From: Phycisphaera sp.
GTDB lineage: Bacteria > Planctomycetota > Phycisphaerae > Phycisphaerales > Phycisphaeraceae
Assembly (NCBI GenBank): GCA_029287335.1
Contig: JARFRI010000156.1
Coordinates: 1 to 7,270, forward strand
DNA length: 7,270 bases
Reading direction: 5' to 3'
Shown: positions 1 to 6,233 of the stretch, piece after piece
Numbering within the stretch: position 1 is the stretch's first letter
Layout: each line of letters starts with the position of its first letter
Notes under the pieces: generated by a model
Told to the model about the DNA's origin: nothing
The model's database searches: none
What the model saw: the letters and a program-made list of their open reading frames with translations, nothing else
Made by a program: the position numbers and the translations under genes

Positions 1-1
1 A

Positions 2-163
2 GAGCGCAACGCGAAGGACGGCCTGTTCAAGCGTATCAAGGACGAGAAGAAACGAGCCGCGCTGCTGGCCGACTTCAAGCCGATCAGGGATTCCAAGATC
101 GACGAGGTACAAGCGAACTGGGACGCGGTGCTGGGCTGGACACCGGAGGATGACGAGCACTAA
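2..163 (+). CDS. C-terminal fragment of an unrecognised protein
   Basis: An open frame enters from the left edge and ends at TAA 161-163, leaving 53 residues. The frame was chosen because nearly all its third positions are G or C, as in the clear genes of this window. Frame 1 is also open to 151 but gives an unlikely Arg/Gly/Gln-rich peptide. The visible part is charged: a basic stretch with KRIKDEKKR, then DFKPIRDSKIDEV, two tryptophans, and an acidic end (PEDDEH). This looks like the soluble helical tail of a cytoplasmic protein. There is no membrane segment and no motif I can name. It converges on rpsT, with the two stops 82 bases apart and a hairpin terminator between them. The function is unknown because the domain-bearing part lies outside the window. 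Confidence 0.7.
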   Translation, partial: ERNAKDGLFKRIKDEKKRAALLADFKPIRDSKIDEVQANWDAVLGWTPEDDEH

Positions 164-191
164 TTGGCCTATTGAATCGACTAACCCATAG

Positions 192-220
192 AAAAACCCT
201 GCCGAAATTCGACAGGGTTT
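192..220 (-). terminator. Intrinsic terminator of rpsT, possibly bidirectional
   Basis: An 8-bp perfect stem (AAACCCTG at 194-201 with CAGGGTTT at 213-220) encloses an 11-base loop. Read on the - strand, the stem runs straight into TTTTT (complement of 192-196), 25 bases after the rpsT stop, which is a standard Rho-independent terminator. On the + strand the hairpin is followed only by GGGTTTACTT, so it would terminate the upstream gene weakly at best. Confidence 0.82.
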
Positions 221-245
221 ACTTGGATGGCGTTGTTGTGTTGGC

Positions 246-521
246 TTATGCCGCTTCAGTACGCTTTTTGTTCAGCAGCGTGCTCAACCGGCTCTTGTAG
301 CGGGACGCGGTGTTCTTGTGCATCAACGGGGAGGCAGCGGTCTGGTCGAGGATCTTATAGATCTCTTTGAGCTTGGTTTCGGACTCGTCGACGCTGCCGT
401 GGAGGATCAACTCGCGGTAGTCCTTGATGGCTTCGCGATAGGTGCTGTTGCGCCAGCGGTTGATGGCTCGGCGTTTGCCGTTCTGACGGATACGTTTTTT
501 GGCACTCAGGGAGTGAGCCAT
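246..521 (-). CDS. rpsT: 30S ribosomal protein S20
   Basis: S20 is a primary 16S rRNA-binding protein of the small subunit, a three-helix bundle at the bottom of the 30S body that helps early assembly. The 91-residue product has the usual family length (about 85-90). It shows the family signatures: an N-terminal SAKKRIRQNGKRRAINRWRNS (S20 proteins typically begin with A..KSAKKR.R), and a C-terminal DQTAASPLMHKNTASRYKSRL matching the family's HKNTAARKKSRL block. It is very basic at both ends, as expected for rRNA contact. The start is ATG at 519-521 (complement), preceded by an AGAGG Shine-Dalgarno-like stretch about 8 bases upstream. It is transcribed divergently from the nusA operon and ends in its own terminator, so it is probably monocistronic. 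The identity is secure. Confidence 0.97.
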   Translation of the reverse strand: MAHSLSAKKRIRQNGKRRAINRWRNSTYREAIKDYRELILHGSVDESETKLKEIYKILDQTAASPLMHKNTASRYKSRLSTLLNKKRTEAA

Positions 522-582
522 GGGTCTGCCTCTGGGCTAGATCGGTGTTCGAGTAGGGTGCCCCCGTTGGGGCGAGCCACGT

Positions 583-611
583 ATTATGCGCTAGGCCGGG
601 CCGATGTTCAA
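583..611 (-). promoter_or_regulatory. Candidate proximal promoter of rpsT
   Basis: On the - strand, TTGAAC (606-611) is followed after exactly 17 bases by CATAAT (583-588). The -10 matches 5 of 6 sigma-70 consensus positions and the -35 matches 4 of 6. Transcription would start near 576, giving a leader of about 55 bases before rpsT. That leader would open with a small GC hairpin (arms 560-564 and 569-573). Inferred from sequence match and position only. Confidence 0.5.
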
Positions 612-625
612 CCCGACGCCAACGA

Positions 626-656
626 ATTTTAAGACATCTGCCATAATGGGCGTCAA
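626..656 (-). promoter_or_regulatory. Candidate distal promoter of rpsT
   Basis: On the - strand, TTGACG (651-656) and TAAAAT (626-631) are separated by 19 bases. Each hexamer matches 5 of 6 consensus positions, but the spacing is 1-2 bases longer than ideal. It could be a second promoter in tandem with the one at 583-611, as is common for ribosomal protein genes. Less convincing than the proximal one. Confidence 0.35.
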
Positions 657-690
657 TTCTCTGCCCGCTGAATGATTTTGTCCCTTGTCC

Positions 691-716
691 AGCGTGCGTA
701 ATAGCTCACTGATCGA
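691..716 (+). other. Short segment matching a conserved 23S rRNA motif
   Basis: The segment contains TGCGTAATAGCTCACTG (695-711) followed by RTCGA. This is the universally conserved 3' part of the L11-binding/GTPase-associated region of 23S rRNA (around E. coli nt 1080-1100), as I remember it. Similarity stops on both sides: the preceding L11-domain hairpin sequence and the following helix are absent. It is therefore a fragment, not an rRNA gene. Identification is from memory and should be confirmed by alignment to LSU rRNA. Confidence 0.5.
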
Positions 717-880
717 CTCTCTCCTTTGGCCCGTTCTGGCCACCTCTATGCGGCTGTTTGCCCTTCGCACGGTATCTCCCGCCTTGCGCTATCCGTCGTT
801 AATCATGCAATAGCCATCATTTATGACCAAAATAATGTCTACGCGCGCACAGATGCGGCCCTCGACTCGTCCCGCCCAAC

Positions 881-928
881 GCTGGCCAGGCCCGCTGATG
901 GACGCTACAAAGGCCGGCCAGCCTTTTT
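881..928 (+). terminator. Strong intrinsic terminator with no upstream gene
   Basis: GCTGGCC (881-887) pairs with GGCCAGC (916-922). After a single bulged A (888), GGCC (889-892) pairs with GGCC (912-915), making an 11-bp GC stem with a 19-base loop. The stem is followed by C and then TTTTT (924-928). This is a textbook rightward Rho-independent terminator. The nearest + strand gene upstream ends at 163, before the rpsT terminator, so whatever transcript ends here is probably non-coding and starts somewhere between about 600 and 850. I could not find a convincing promoter for it. Confidence 0.65.
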
Positions 929-957
929 CTGCACAGCACGTCCGACCGCCGCCTAGC

Positions 958-985
958 TTGACAAAATGGCCCATTTACGTACCCT
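958..985 (+). promoter_or_regulatory. Candidate promoter upstream of the nusA leader
   Basis: A perfect -35 hexamer TTGACA (958-963) lies 30 bases after the terminator at 928. With a 16-base spacer the -10 would be TACCCT (980-985), which keeps the first two and last consensus bases but is otherwise poor. A transcript from here would start near 992 and reach the terminator at 1296 after about 305 bases, or read through into nusA. No better promoter was seen between 1297 and nusA. Confidence 0.4.
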
Positions 986-1237
986 TACCGATTCCCCTGC
1001 GGGCATTGTGCGCGTCGGGGGGCTGAGGCAACGGTATGCGTTTACAGCGATTCCAAGTAGGCCATCGGGGTTTGACCCGGTGAAGATGGTGAACCCTCAC
1101 CATCTCGAGCCGGCGCAACCGCGTCGGCAATCAGGCCAACGGCCCTCGGTCCACCTTCATCCGGAGGTGTGCCCGATGGCGTGATCGCTGCGGACCCATC
1201 CCGCAAACTCGCTTGTGCTTTTATGAAGGCATGAGAC

Positions 1238-1252
1238 GACGGCAACCCCGTC
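1238..1252 (+). repeat. CAACC-loop hairpin, copy 1
   Basis: The stem GACGG/CCGTC encloses the 5-base loop CAACC. It shares the 11-base direct repeat CGGCAACCCCG (1240-1250) with a second copy at 1347-1357. The second stem pair differs between copies as a compensated change (A-T here, C-G there). Confidence 0.5.
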
Positions 1253-1269
1253 ACGAGTTCACGCCGACG

Positions 1270-1296
1270 CCACGAGCACTGACGCTCGTGGTTTTT
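1270..1296 (+). terminator. Intrinsic terminator in front of nusA
   Basis: CCACGAGC (1270-1277) pairs perfectly with GCTCGTGG (1284-1291) around a 6-base loop, followed at once by TTTTT (1292-1296). It is a strong rightward Rho-independent terminator 98 bases before the nusA ATG. Since no protein gene precedes it on this strand, it either ends a small RNA or acts as an attenuator that limits read-through into nusA-infB-rbfA. Confidence 0.82.
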
Positions 1297-1344
1297 CGTT
1301 GGACCCCGCAATGGCCTCGTGCCATTGGATTTGAATAACCAGAC

Positions 1345-1359
1345 GCCGGCAACCCCGGC
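1345..1359 (+). repeat. CAACC-loop hairpin, copy 2, in the nusA 5' leader
   Basis: The stem GCCGG/CCGGC encloses the same CAACC loop as at 1238-1252 and lies 35 bases upstream of the nusA start, just beyond the terminator. The preserved loop and compensated stem change suggest the hairpin is used as RNA. A duplicated short sequence is the simpler alternative. Confidence 0.45.
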
Positions 1360-1394
1360 ACGACAACACGGCAACTAAATACAGGACGACCGAT

Positions 1395-2879
1395 ATGAAT
1401 GGTGTTGAAATGCTACGACTGCTCGACGGGATCGCGCGAGATCGCAACGTCGACAAGGAAATCCTTATCGCAGACCTCGAGCAGGCCCTCGTCTCCGCTG
1501 CGCGCAAGCACTTCAACGCAGTTGATACCGAAGACTTCTCCTGCGAGATCGATCGATTCACCGGCAAGATCGGCATCTGGCGCGAAGACGAAGAAATCCC
1601 GCTCGAAGAGCTTGGCCGAATCCCCGCACAGACCGCCAAGCAAGTCATGATCCAGCGCTTCCGTGAAGACGAGCGCGCCGCGATCTTCGACGAATACATC
1701 GACCGTGTTGGCGAGCTGACCACCGGCGTGGCTCAGCGCTACGAAGGCGGCGCGTTGGTCGTGCAGATCGGCCGAGCCGAAGGCTTCATGCCACGCAGCG
1801 AACAGATCCCGGGCGAACAGCACCAGCCCGGCGAGCGTGTGCGATGCCTGATCCTTGATGTCCGCGACGCGGGTAACCAGGTGAAGATCGTCCTGAGCCG
1901 AGCCGACCCGGAGTTTATCCGTCGCTTGTTCGAGGTCGAAGTGCCCGAGGTCAGCGAACGGATCATCGAGATCAAAGCGATGGCACGCGAGGCCGGTCAC
2001 CGCACCAAGATCGCCGTGCAGTCCATCGATACCAAGGTCGATGCCGTCGGCGCTTGCGTCGGCGTGCGTGGCTCGCGGATCAAGAACATCGTCGACGAGC
2101 TCGGCGGCGAGAAGATCGACATCGTGCGGTGGAACGAGTCCAGCCAGATCCTGATCCAGAACTCGCTCAAGCCCGCAGAAGTCGTCGAGATCTCGCTGTG
2201 CTTTGAGCTTGGCCGAGCGACCGTGGTCGTCAACGAAGACCAGCTCTCGCTGGCGATCGGCAAAAAAGGCCAGAATGTCCGCCTCGGTGCCCGACTGACC
2301 AACTGGGACGTCGACATCCTCACGCCCCAAGAGTTCACCAAGTCGATGGACACGATGGTACAGACCCTCACCTCGATGGACTTCATCGACGAGGCGATGA
2401 CCGACAAGCTCGCCGCACTGGGCGTGATTAGTTTGTTCGACGTCGAAGAGGTCGGTGCCGAGTACATCGCCGAGACACTTGAGCTCAGCAATGAGCAAGT
2501 GGCTGAGCTCCTTGAAGTGGTCTCTGCTCAGGCGAAGATCGTCCAGGCGCAGCAGGCCAAAGAGAAAGAAGAACAAGAAAAGCAGAAGCGCGAAGCACAA
2601 GAGATGGCCGCGCAAGGCATCGACGACCTGCTCGGCGGCGGGGCACTGGTCGAGGAAGCCACGGAAGAAGACCAAGCCCCTCACCGCGAATACGGCGAGG
2701 CCGGCGAAGACCTCATCCCCGAAGCCGACATAGCCAGCGAAGCCGCTGACAACGGCGAGCCGGTTGATCCCGGCCTGCAAGCCGAAGAGTCGGATGATGA
2801 GGACGGCAGCGAGTTTGTTGCCGAGCACACGGACTCTGACGCTGGCAGCGTCGGTGATCCGCAAGACAGTAAGAGCTAA
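1395..2879 (+). CDS. nusA: Transcription termination/antitermination factor NusA
   Basis: NusA binds RNA polymerase near the RNA exit channel, promotes pausing and intrinsic termination, and takes part in antitermination of rRNA operons. The 494-residue product shows the standard order. An N-terminal polymerase-binding domain (about 1-105) starts with the typical MLRLLDGIARDRNVDKEIL. An S1 domain covers about 106-170 (GxVxRYEGGALVVQIGRAEGFMPRSEQ). KH1 follows with GVRG at 223-226, then KH2 with GKKG at 289-292 (LSLAIGKKGQNVRLGARLT). A helical C-terminal repeat (about 315-380) comes next, then a charged coiled stretch and an acidic, low-complexity tail to the end. The ATG at 1395 has AGGA at 1383-1386, 8 bases upstream. 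It is the first gene of the nusA-infB-rbfA cluster, preceded by a terminator-bearing leader that may control the operon. rimP is not directly upstream. Confidence 0.97.
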   Translation: MNGVEMLRLLDGIARDRNVDKEILIADLEQALVSAARKHFNAVDTEDFSCEIDRFTGKIGIWREDEEIPLEELGRIPAQTAKQVMIQRFREDERAAIFDEYIDRVGELTTGVAQRYEGGALVVQIGRAEGFMPRSEQIPGEQHQPGERVRCLILDVRDAGNQVKIVLSRADPEFIRRLFEVEVPEVSERIIEIKAMAREAGHRTKIAVQSIDTKVDAVGACVGVRGSRIKNIVDELGGEKIDIVRWNESSQILIQNSLKPAEVVEISLCFELGRATVVVNEDQLSLAIGKKGQNVRLGARLTNWDVDILTPQEFTKSMDTMVQTLTSMDFIDEAMTDKLAALGVISLFDVEEVGAEYIAETLELSNEQVAELLEVVSAQAKIVQAQQAKEKEEQEKQKREAQEMAAQGIDDLLGGGALVEEATEEDQAPHREYGEAGEDLIPEADIASEAADNGEPVDPGLQAEESDDEDGSEFVAEHTDSDAGSVGDPQDSKS

Positions 2880-2951
2880 GCCTGAAGACGAAGTACAGAG
2901 ACTGACCCGAATCAGCCGCCGTGACGAACACGGGGCAAGACAGACACCAGC

Positions 2952-2966
2952 TAGGAGCCAATTTTG
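2952..2966 (+). promoter_or_regulatory. Shine-Dalgarno site that sets a TTG start for infB
   Basis: TAGGAG (2952-2957) lies 6 bases before TTG (2964-2966), the strongest ribosome-binding site in the window. The next residues ([15 protein letters not shown]) are the expected IF2 N-terminus, so the TTG is the start. The 84-base nusA-infB gap otherwise holds only a small 5-bp hairpin (2919-2923 with 2929-2933) and no promoter or terminator that I can see. Confidence 0.85.
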
Positions 2967-5729
2967 GCGAAAACGTTACGCATCCATAACCTGGCCAAAG
3001 AGCTCGGCGTGCAAAGCAAGGTCATCGTCGCCAAATGTGCAGACGAGGGCGTGCCCGATATCACCAACCACATGTCCGTGGTGAAGGTCGGCCTTGCGCA
3101 CACGATCCGCCAGTGGTTTGCGCTGGATGAAGAAGACCACAGTCAAGACACTGCCATCGAGACGACGCACAAGATCGACGTCAAGAAAGTGCGCAAGAAG
3201 GCCGCGAAAAAGAAGAAGGCTTCACCGAAGGAGGCGGAACCAGAGGTAGAAGCTGCCGTCGAAGAATCGGCCGAGGCTGAAAGCGAGACGAAGAAGAAGA
3301 CAACGAAGAAAACGACCAAGACTGCCGCGAAGAAAAAGAAACCTGTTGCCGAAGAACCCGTCGAGGCGGCGAGTGAGCTGGCGGCTGAAGCACCGGCGGC
3401 TCAAGAGCAAGCCGAAACGACAGAGGCCGCGAAACCTGCCGCCAAAGCCGGGCCGACACAACCTGCCGGACAACAGAACGTGCCGAACCGACCCGACGTG
3501 GTCAAGCCCGCCGGCGAACAACTCACCAAGCCCAATCAAGTCAAGCTGCGTGGGCCCAAGGTGATCCGTGTCGAGAAGCCCGAGCCCGTCGCACCGCCCC
3601 GATCGCGCGGCCCGAGGCGTGATTCGCCGTCCGAAGGCGATGTGCCCGGCGTCACACGCTCGCGCGGACCAGCCCGTGGCGGCGGCGTGAAGCGCGGTCC
3701 AGGCGGCGGACCAGGTGCTGGCGAAGGCGATGCAGGTCGTGGCAACAAGCGACGCTCGCTGAGCAATCGGCGCGGCGGTCGCAACGACCCCTTACTCACC
3801 GGCCCGCAGCAGATGTCCAAGGCCGACCTCGATGAGCTGGACGCAAAGGTCCGCGGCGCCTCCGGCTACGTCAAGCGTCGACGACAATCGTTCAATAAAT
3901 CCGGACACATCGGCTCCGCAGCGCAGTCCGCTGTGGTCACCGGCGGCAAGGTTGAGATCGAAGAACCGATCACGATCAAGGCACTCAGCTTCGCCACGGG
4001 TATCCGTGCCGCAGAAGTCGTCAAGTTCCTCTTCCAGAAGGGGATCATGGCCAACGTCAACTCGGCGATCGAAACCGAGCTGGCCGAAGAAATCTGCCTC
4101 GAACGCGACATCGAACTGGTCGTCAAAGAACACGAGACCGCTGCGCAAAAAGTCGAACAGGATTTCATGGAACGCGACAAGGTCGATGTCCAACCGCGAC
4201 CGGCCGTCGTGACGATCCTCGGCCACGTCGACCACGGCAAGACCTCGCTCCTGGACCGCATCCGCAAGGCCGATGTCGCTGCACATGAAGACGGCGGGAT
4301 CACCCAGCACGTCGGTGCGTATCGCATCACCGTCAAGGGAAGCGATGAAGAAGACAAGTCCGTCGTCTTCCTCGACACGCCCGGCCATGCCGCGTTCACC
4401 TCCATGCGTGCCCGCGGTGCTCAAGTGACCGACATCGTCGTGCTCATCGTTGCGTCGGACGACGGCGTCATGCCACAGACCGTCGAGTCGATCAACCACG
4501 CCAAGGCCGCTGGTGTCCCCGTGGTTGTCGCGGTCAACAAGTGCGACCTGCCCGGCTTCAGCGACAATAAGATGCAGGAGATCTATGGCCAACTCGCCGA
4601 GCACGGCCTCAACCCAACCGCTTGGGGCGGCGAGACGGAAGTCGTCAAGACCTCTGCCGAGACCGGCGAGGGGATCGAGGACCTCATCGAGATCCTCGAC
4701 CTTCAAGCCCAGGTCCTCGAACTCACCGCTGACTACGGCGGCCCGGCACGCGGCACCCTGATCGAGGGCGAGATGCAGCCCGGCCGAGGCCCGGTTGCAC
4801 GGGTTCTCGTTCAGGACGGCACGATCAAGGTCGGGGACTTCATCGTCTCGGGCCGAGCCTTCGGCCGTGTCCGTGACATGACCAACGACCGTGGCGAGCA
4901 GGTTCAAGTGGCCGGCCCGGCAACGCCTTTGGAAATCTCCGGCTTAGATACGATCCCCGATGCGGGTGACAAGTTCTACGTCACCGACACCTTGAAGAAG
5001 GCCGAGAGCGTCGCCAGGCAGTTCCGCGACGACGAGCGTGCACAGGCCCAGGCCAGCCGCACGAAGGTCACGATGGACAACTTCGCCGCGACGATCCAGG
5101 CGGGCAAGATCAACTACCTCAACGTCCTGATCAAGGCCGACGTGCAGGGCTCGGTCGAGACGCTCAAGAAATCGCTCGAAGAGATCGGCAACGACGAAGT
5201 CGCGGTCCGTGTCATCGACTCGGGCGTCGGCGGGATCACCGAGAGCAACGTGCTGTTGGCTGACGCGTCCGACGCAGTCATCATCGGCTTCCATGTCTCG
5301 GCCACCCCCGCGGTGCGTGAGATTGCCGAGCAGCGACATGTTGAGGTGAAGCAGTACCGCGTCATCTACGAGACGATCGACGACATCAAGCTGGCGCTCG
5401 AAGGCATGCTCACGCCGGATCAGAAGGAAGAAGAGATCGGCCGAGCCGAAGTGAAGCAGGTCTTCAAGATCGGCAAGCTCGGCAACATCGCCGGCTGTAT
5501 GGTCGTCGAAGGCGTGATGAAGAAGGGCGAGAAGATTCGCGTCGTCCGCGACGGCACGGTCGTCACGGAAAAACGCGCACTGGAAACCCTTCGCCGCGTC
5601 AAGGACGAGGCCAAGGAAGTGCGCACGGGTACCGAGTGCGGCATCCGTATCGCGGGCTACGAAGACCTCAAACCCGGCGACGAACTGGTGTGCTACAAAG
5701 TGACCGAAGTGAAGAGGAAGCTGGATTGA
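2964..5729 (+). CDS. infB: Translation initiation factor IF-2
   Basis: IF2 is the GTPase that places fMet-tRNA on the 30S subunit and drives 50S joining. The 921-residue product, similar to the E. coli length, contains an IF2_N domain (residues 3-50: [20 protein letters not shown]). A long Lys/Glu/Ala-rich linker (about 70-165) and a Gly/Arg-rich basic linker (about 210-275) follow, then a second IF2_N-type domain (about 334-382: [22 protein letters not shown]). The G domain has G1 GHVDHGKTS (420-428), the switch [10 protein letters not shown] (444-453), G3 DTPGH (471-475), G4 NKCD (525-528) and G5 SAETGEG (564-570). All GTP-binding motifs are intact. Domain II starts near 596, and domains III and IV (the fMet-tRNA-binding C2 module) run from about 715 to 915. 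TTG is used as start with a strong Shine-Dalgarno. The stop TGA overlaps the first base of a heptamer repeat element. Confidence 0.98.
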   Translation: MAKTLRIHNLAKELGVQSKVIVAKCADEGVPDITNHMSVVKVGLAHTIRQWFALDEEDHSQDTAIETTHKIDVKKVRKKAAKKKKASPKEAEPEVEAAVEESAEAESETKKKTTKKTTKTAAKKKKPVAEEPVEAASELAAEAPAAQEQAETTEAAKPAAKAGPTQPAGQQNVPNRPDVVKPAGEQLTKPNQVKLRGPKVIRVEKPEPVAPPRSRGPRRDSPSEGDVPGVTRSRGPARGGGVKRGPGGGPGAGEGDAGRGNKRRSLSNRRGGRNDPLLTGPQQMSKADLDELDAKVRGASGYVKRRRQSFNKSGHIGSAAQSAVVTGGKVEIEEPITIKALSFATGIRAAEVVKFLFQKGIMANVNSAIETELAEEICLERDIELVVKEHETAAQKVEQDFMERDKVDVQPRPAVVTILGHVDHGKTSLLDRIRKADVAAHEDGGITQHVGAYRITVKGSDEEDKSVVFLDTPGHAAFTSMRARGAQVTDIVVLIVASDDGVMPQTVESINHAKAAGVPVVVAVNKCDLPGFSDNKMQEIYGQLAEHGLNPTAWGGETEVVKTSAETGEGIEDLIEILDLQAQVLELTADYGGPARGTLIEGEMQPGRGPVARVLVQDGTIKVGDFIVSGRAFGRVRDMTNDRGEQVQVAGPATPLEISGLDTIPDAGDKFYVTDTLKKAESVARQFRDDERAQAQASRTKVTMDNFAATIQAGKINYLNVLIKADVQGSVETLKKSLEEIGNDEVAVRVIDSGVGGITESNVLLADASDAVIIGFHVSATPAVREIAEQRHVEVKQYRVIYETIDDIKLALEGMLTPDQKEEEIGRAEVKQVFKIGKLGNIAGCMVVEGVMKKGEKIRVVRDGTVVTEKRALETLRRVKDEAKEVRTGTECGIRIAGYEDLKPGDELVCYKVTEVKRKLD

Positions 5730-5821
5730 GCCATTCGCTTTTAGCCGTTAGCCATTCGCTCAAGGCAACCGAGAGCTAATGATGGTTCGGGCTAACGGCT
5801 AACGGCTAAAGACTAAAAGCG
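5729..5821. repeat. Phased heptamer inverted repeat filling the infB-rbfA gap
   Basis: The left arm is built of 7-base units AGCCATT, CGCTTTT, AGCCGTT, AGCCATT, CGCTCAA (5729-5763), so the 11-mer AGCCATTCGCT occurs twice, 21 bases apart. The right arm is the inverted counterpart: GGCTAAC, GGCTAAC, GGCTAAA, GACTAAA, AGCG (5790-5821). TTTAGCCGTTAGCC (5740-5753) pairs perfectly with 5797-5810, and CGCTTTT (5736-5742) is complementary to AAAAGCG (5815-5821), offset by one heptad. The RNA would form a long stem-loop. The element begins on the last base of the infB stop and ends 5 bases before the rbfA ATG. It is possibly a small dispersed repeat (REP or MITE-like) or the result of slippage. It carries no gene and no T-tract for intrinsic termination. 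Confidence 0.7.
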
Positions 5822-5826
5822 ACCCC

Positions 5827-6216
5827 ATGACCAAACGCATCGAACAAGCCGAATCGACGCTCCGCAAGGCGCTGGCACAGGTGCTGCAACGCAACCTCTC
5901 TGACCCGCGCATCCGCGGCATGGTGTCGATTACCCAAGTCGATATCACGACGGATATGAAGCTGGCCAAGGTCATGGTGTCTGTCCTGCCCGATGAGTAC
6001 GCCAAGCGAACGCTCAGCGGGCTCAAGGCCGCGAATCGGCATATCCATAGCGAGGTGAAGAAGCTGGTCGCCTTGCGTGTCGTGCCGCACCTGCGTTTCG
6101 AACTCGACGACTCCCTGAAGCAGGCCGATCAGATCTTCCAAGCCATCGATCAGGCCAAGGCTCGCGAACAGCACAACGATATCTCCGAAGATGTCTCTGA
6201 AATTGACGAGGCGTAA
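5827..6216 (+). CDS. rbfA: 30S ribosome-binding factor A
   Basis: RbfA is a small KH-fold protein that binds immature 30S subunits near the 16S rRNA 5' helix and central pseudoknot, and is needed for late maturation and growth in the cold. The 129-residue product matches family length and pattern: RIEQAESTLRKALAQVLQRNLSDPRIRGMVSITQVDITTDMKLAKVMVSV contains the characteristic DPRI and VDI(T)xDxxxAKVxVS segments. Near residues 73-88 comes the helix with HIHSEV, then the VVPHLRFELDDSLKQADQI block typical of RbfA (usually P.L.F..D.S...G..I). The C-terminal tail is acidic. It follows infB as usual but across the heptamer repeat. No Shine-Dalgarno precedes the ATG (AAAAGCGACCCC), so initiation may be SD-independent or depend on the repeat hairpin. 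Confidence 0.95.
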   Translation: MTKRIEQAESTLRKALAQVLQRNLSDPRIRGMVSITQVDITTDMKLAKVMVSVLPDEYAKRTLSGLKAANRHIHSEVKKLVALRVVPHLRFELDDSLKQADQIFQAIDQAKAREQHNDISEDVSEIDEA

Positions 6217-6233
6217 CCCAAGCCTCAGCACAC

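Larger units (their letters stand above)
1063..1296 (+). ncRNA. Hairpin-rich RNA ending in a terminator: nusA-operon leader or small RNA
   Basis: Consecutive local stems can be drawn through the segment: 1063-1069 with 1076-1082 (7 bp, one wobble), 1085-1092 with 1097-1104 (8 bp perfect, 4-base loop), 1109-1116 with 1121-1128 (8 bp, one wobble, AACC loop), 1134-1137 with 1141-1144 (4 bp), 1152-1156 with 1165-1169 (5 bp), 1189-1193 with 1201-1205 (5 bp), 1238-1242 with 1248-1252 (5 bp, CAACC loop), then the terminator stem 1270-1277 with 1284-1291. This density of neatly nested stems is typical of a structured RNA. I compared it from memory with tmRNA, RNase P RNA, SRP RNA, T-box, SAM, cobalamin, glycine and fluoride motifs and recognised none. 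Its place 98 bases before nusA suggests an attenuator leader, since NusA itself acts on hairpin-dependent pausing and termination. A free-standing small RNA is the alternative. The exact ends are not known. Confidence 0.4.
522..1394. other. Long gene-free region between rpsT and nusA
   Basis: About 870 bases separate the divergent rpsT and nusA starts. The open frames here (for example 726-956 +, 966-1184 +, 1042-1374 -) lack Shine-Dalgarno sites, have mixed third-position bases and give compositions rich in Pro, Arg, Ser and Ala with no recognisable domain, so I treat them as non-coding. The part nearest rpsT holds its promoters. The rest holds a 23S rRNA-like motif (691-716), a strong + strand terminator (881-928), a TTGACA element (958) and a hairpin-rich segment ending in a second + strand terminator (1063-1296). 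Two rightward terminators without any gene suggest non-coding transcripts or a long regulated leader. rimP, which commonly precedes nusA, is not here. Confidence 0.7.

Noticed and set aside
318..632. 104-residue + strand open frame overlapping rpsT
   Set aside because: It runs antisense through rpsT, has no ribosome-binding site and ends in the rpsT promoter region.
691..716. A real 23S rRNA gene or large rRNA pseudogene
   Set aside because: Similarity is limited to about 25 bases. The adjoining conserved helices are absent on both sides.
966..1184. 72-residue + strand open frame as a leader peptide for nusA
   Set aside because: No Shine-Dalgarno, it lies almost on top of the candidate promoter, and its codons show no coding bias or residue run typical of attenuator peptides.
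1063..1296. tmRNA, RNase P RNA, SRP RNA or a known riboswitch in the nusA leader
   Set aside because: None of the conserved motifs I know for these families is present on the + strand, so the segment is left as unrecognised.
1042..1374. 110-residue - strand open frame in the gap
   Set aside because: Low-complexity Arg/Pro/Ser/Gly composition, no ribosome-binding site, and it overlaps the stems and terminator on the other strand.
1413..2864. 483-residue - strand open frame opposite nusA
   Set aside because: A shadow of the GC-rich nusA codons. It shows no domain, while the + strand has clear S1 and KH motifs.
3792..4907. 371-residue - strand open frame opposite infB
   Set aside because: Antisense shadow of the IF2 G domain, with an Asp/Leu/Val-rich composition and no recognisable motif.
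5740..5810. Telomere-like TTAGCC repeats or a CRISPR array
   Set aside because: The units are 7 bases, degenerate, arranged as an inverted pair inside a chromosomal operon, and have no spacers.
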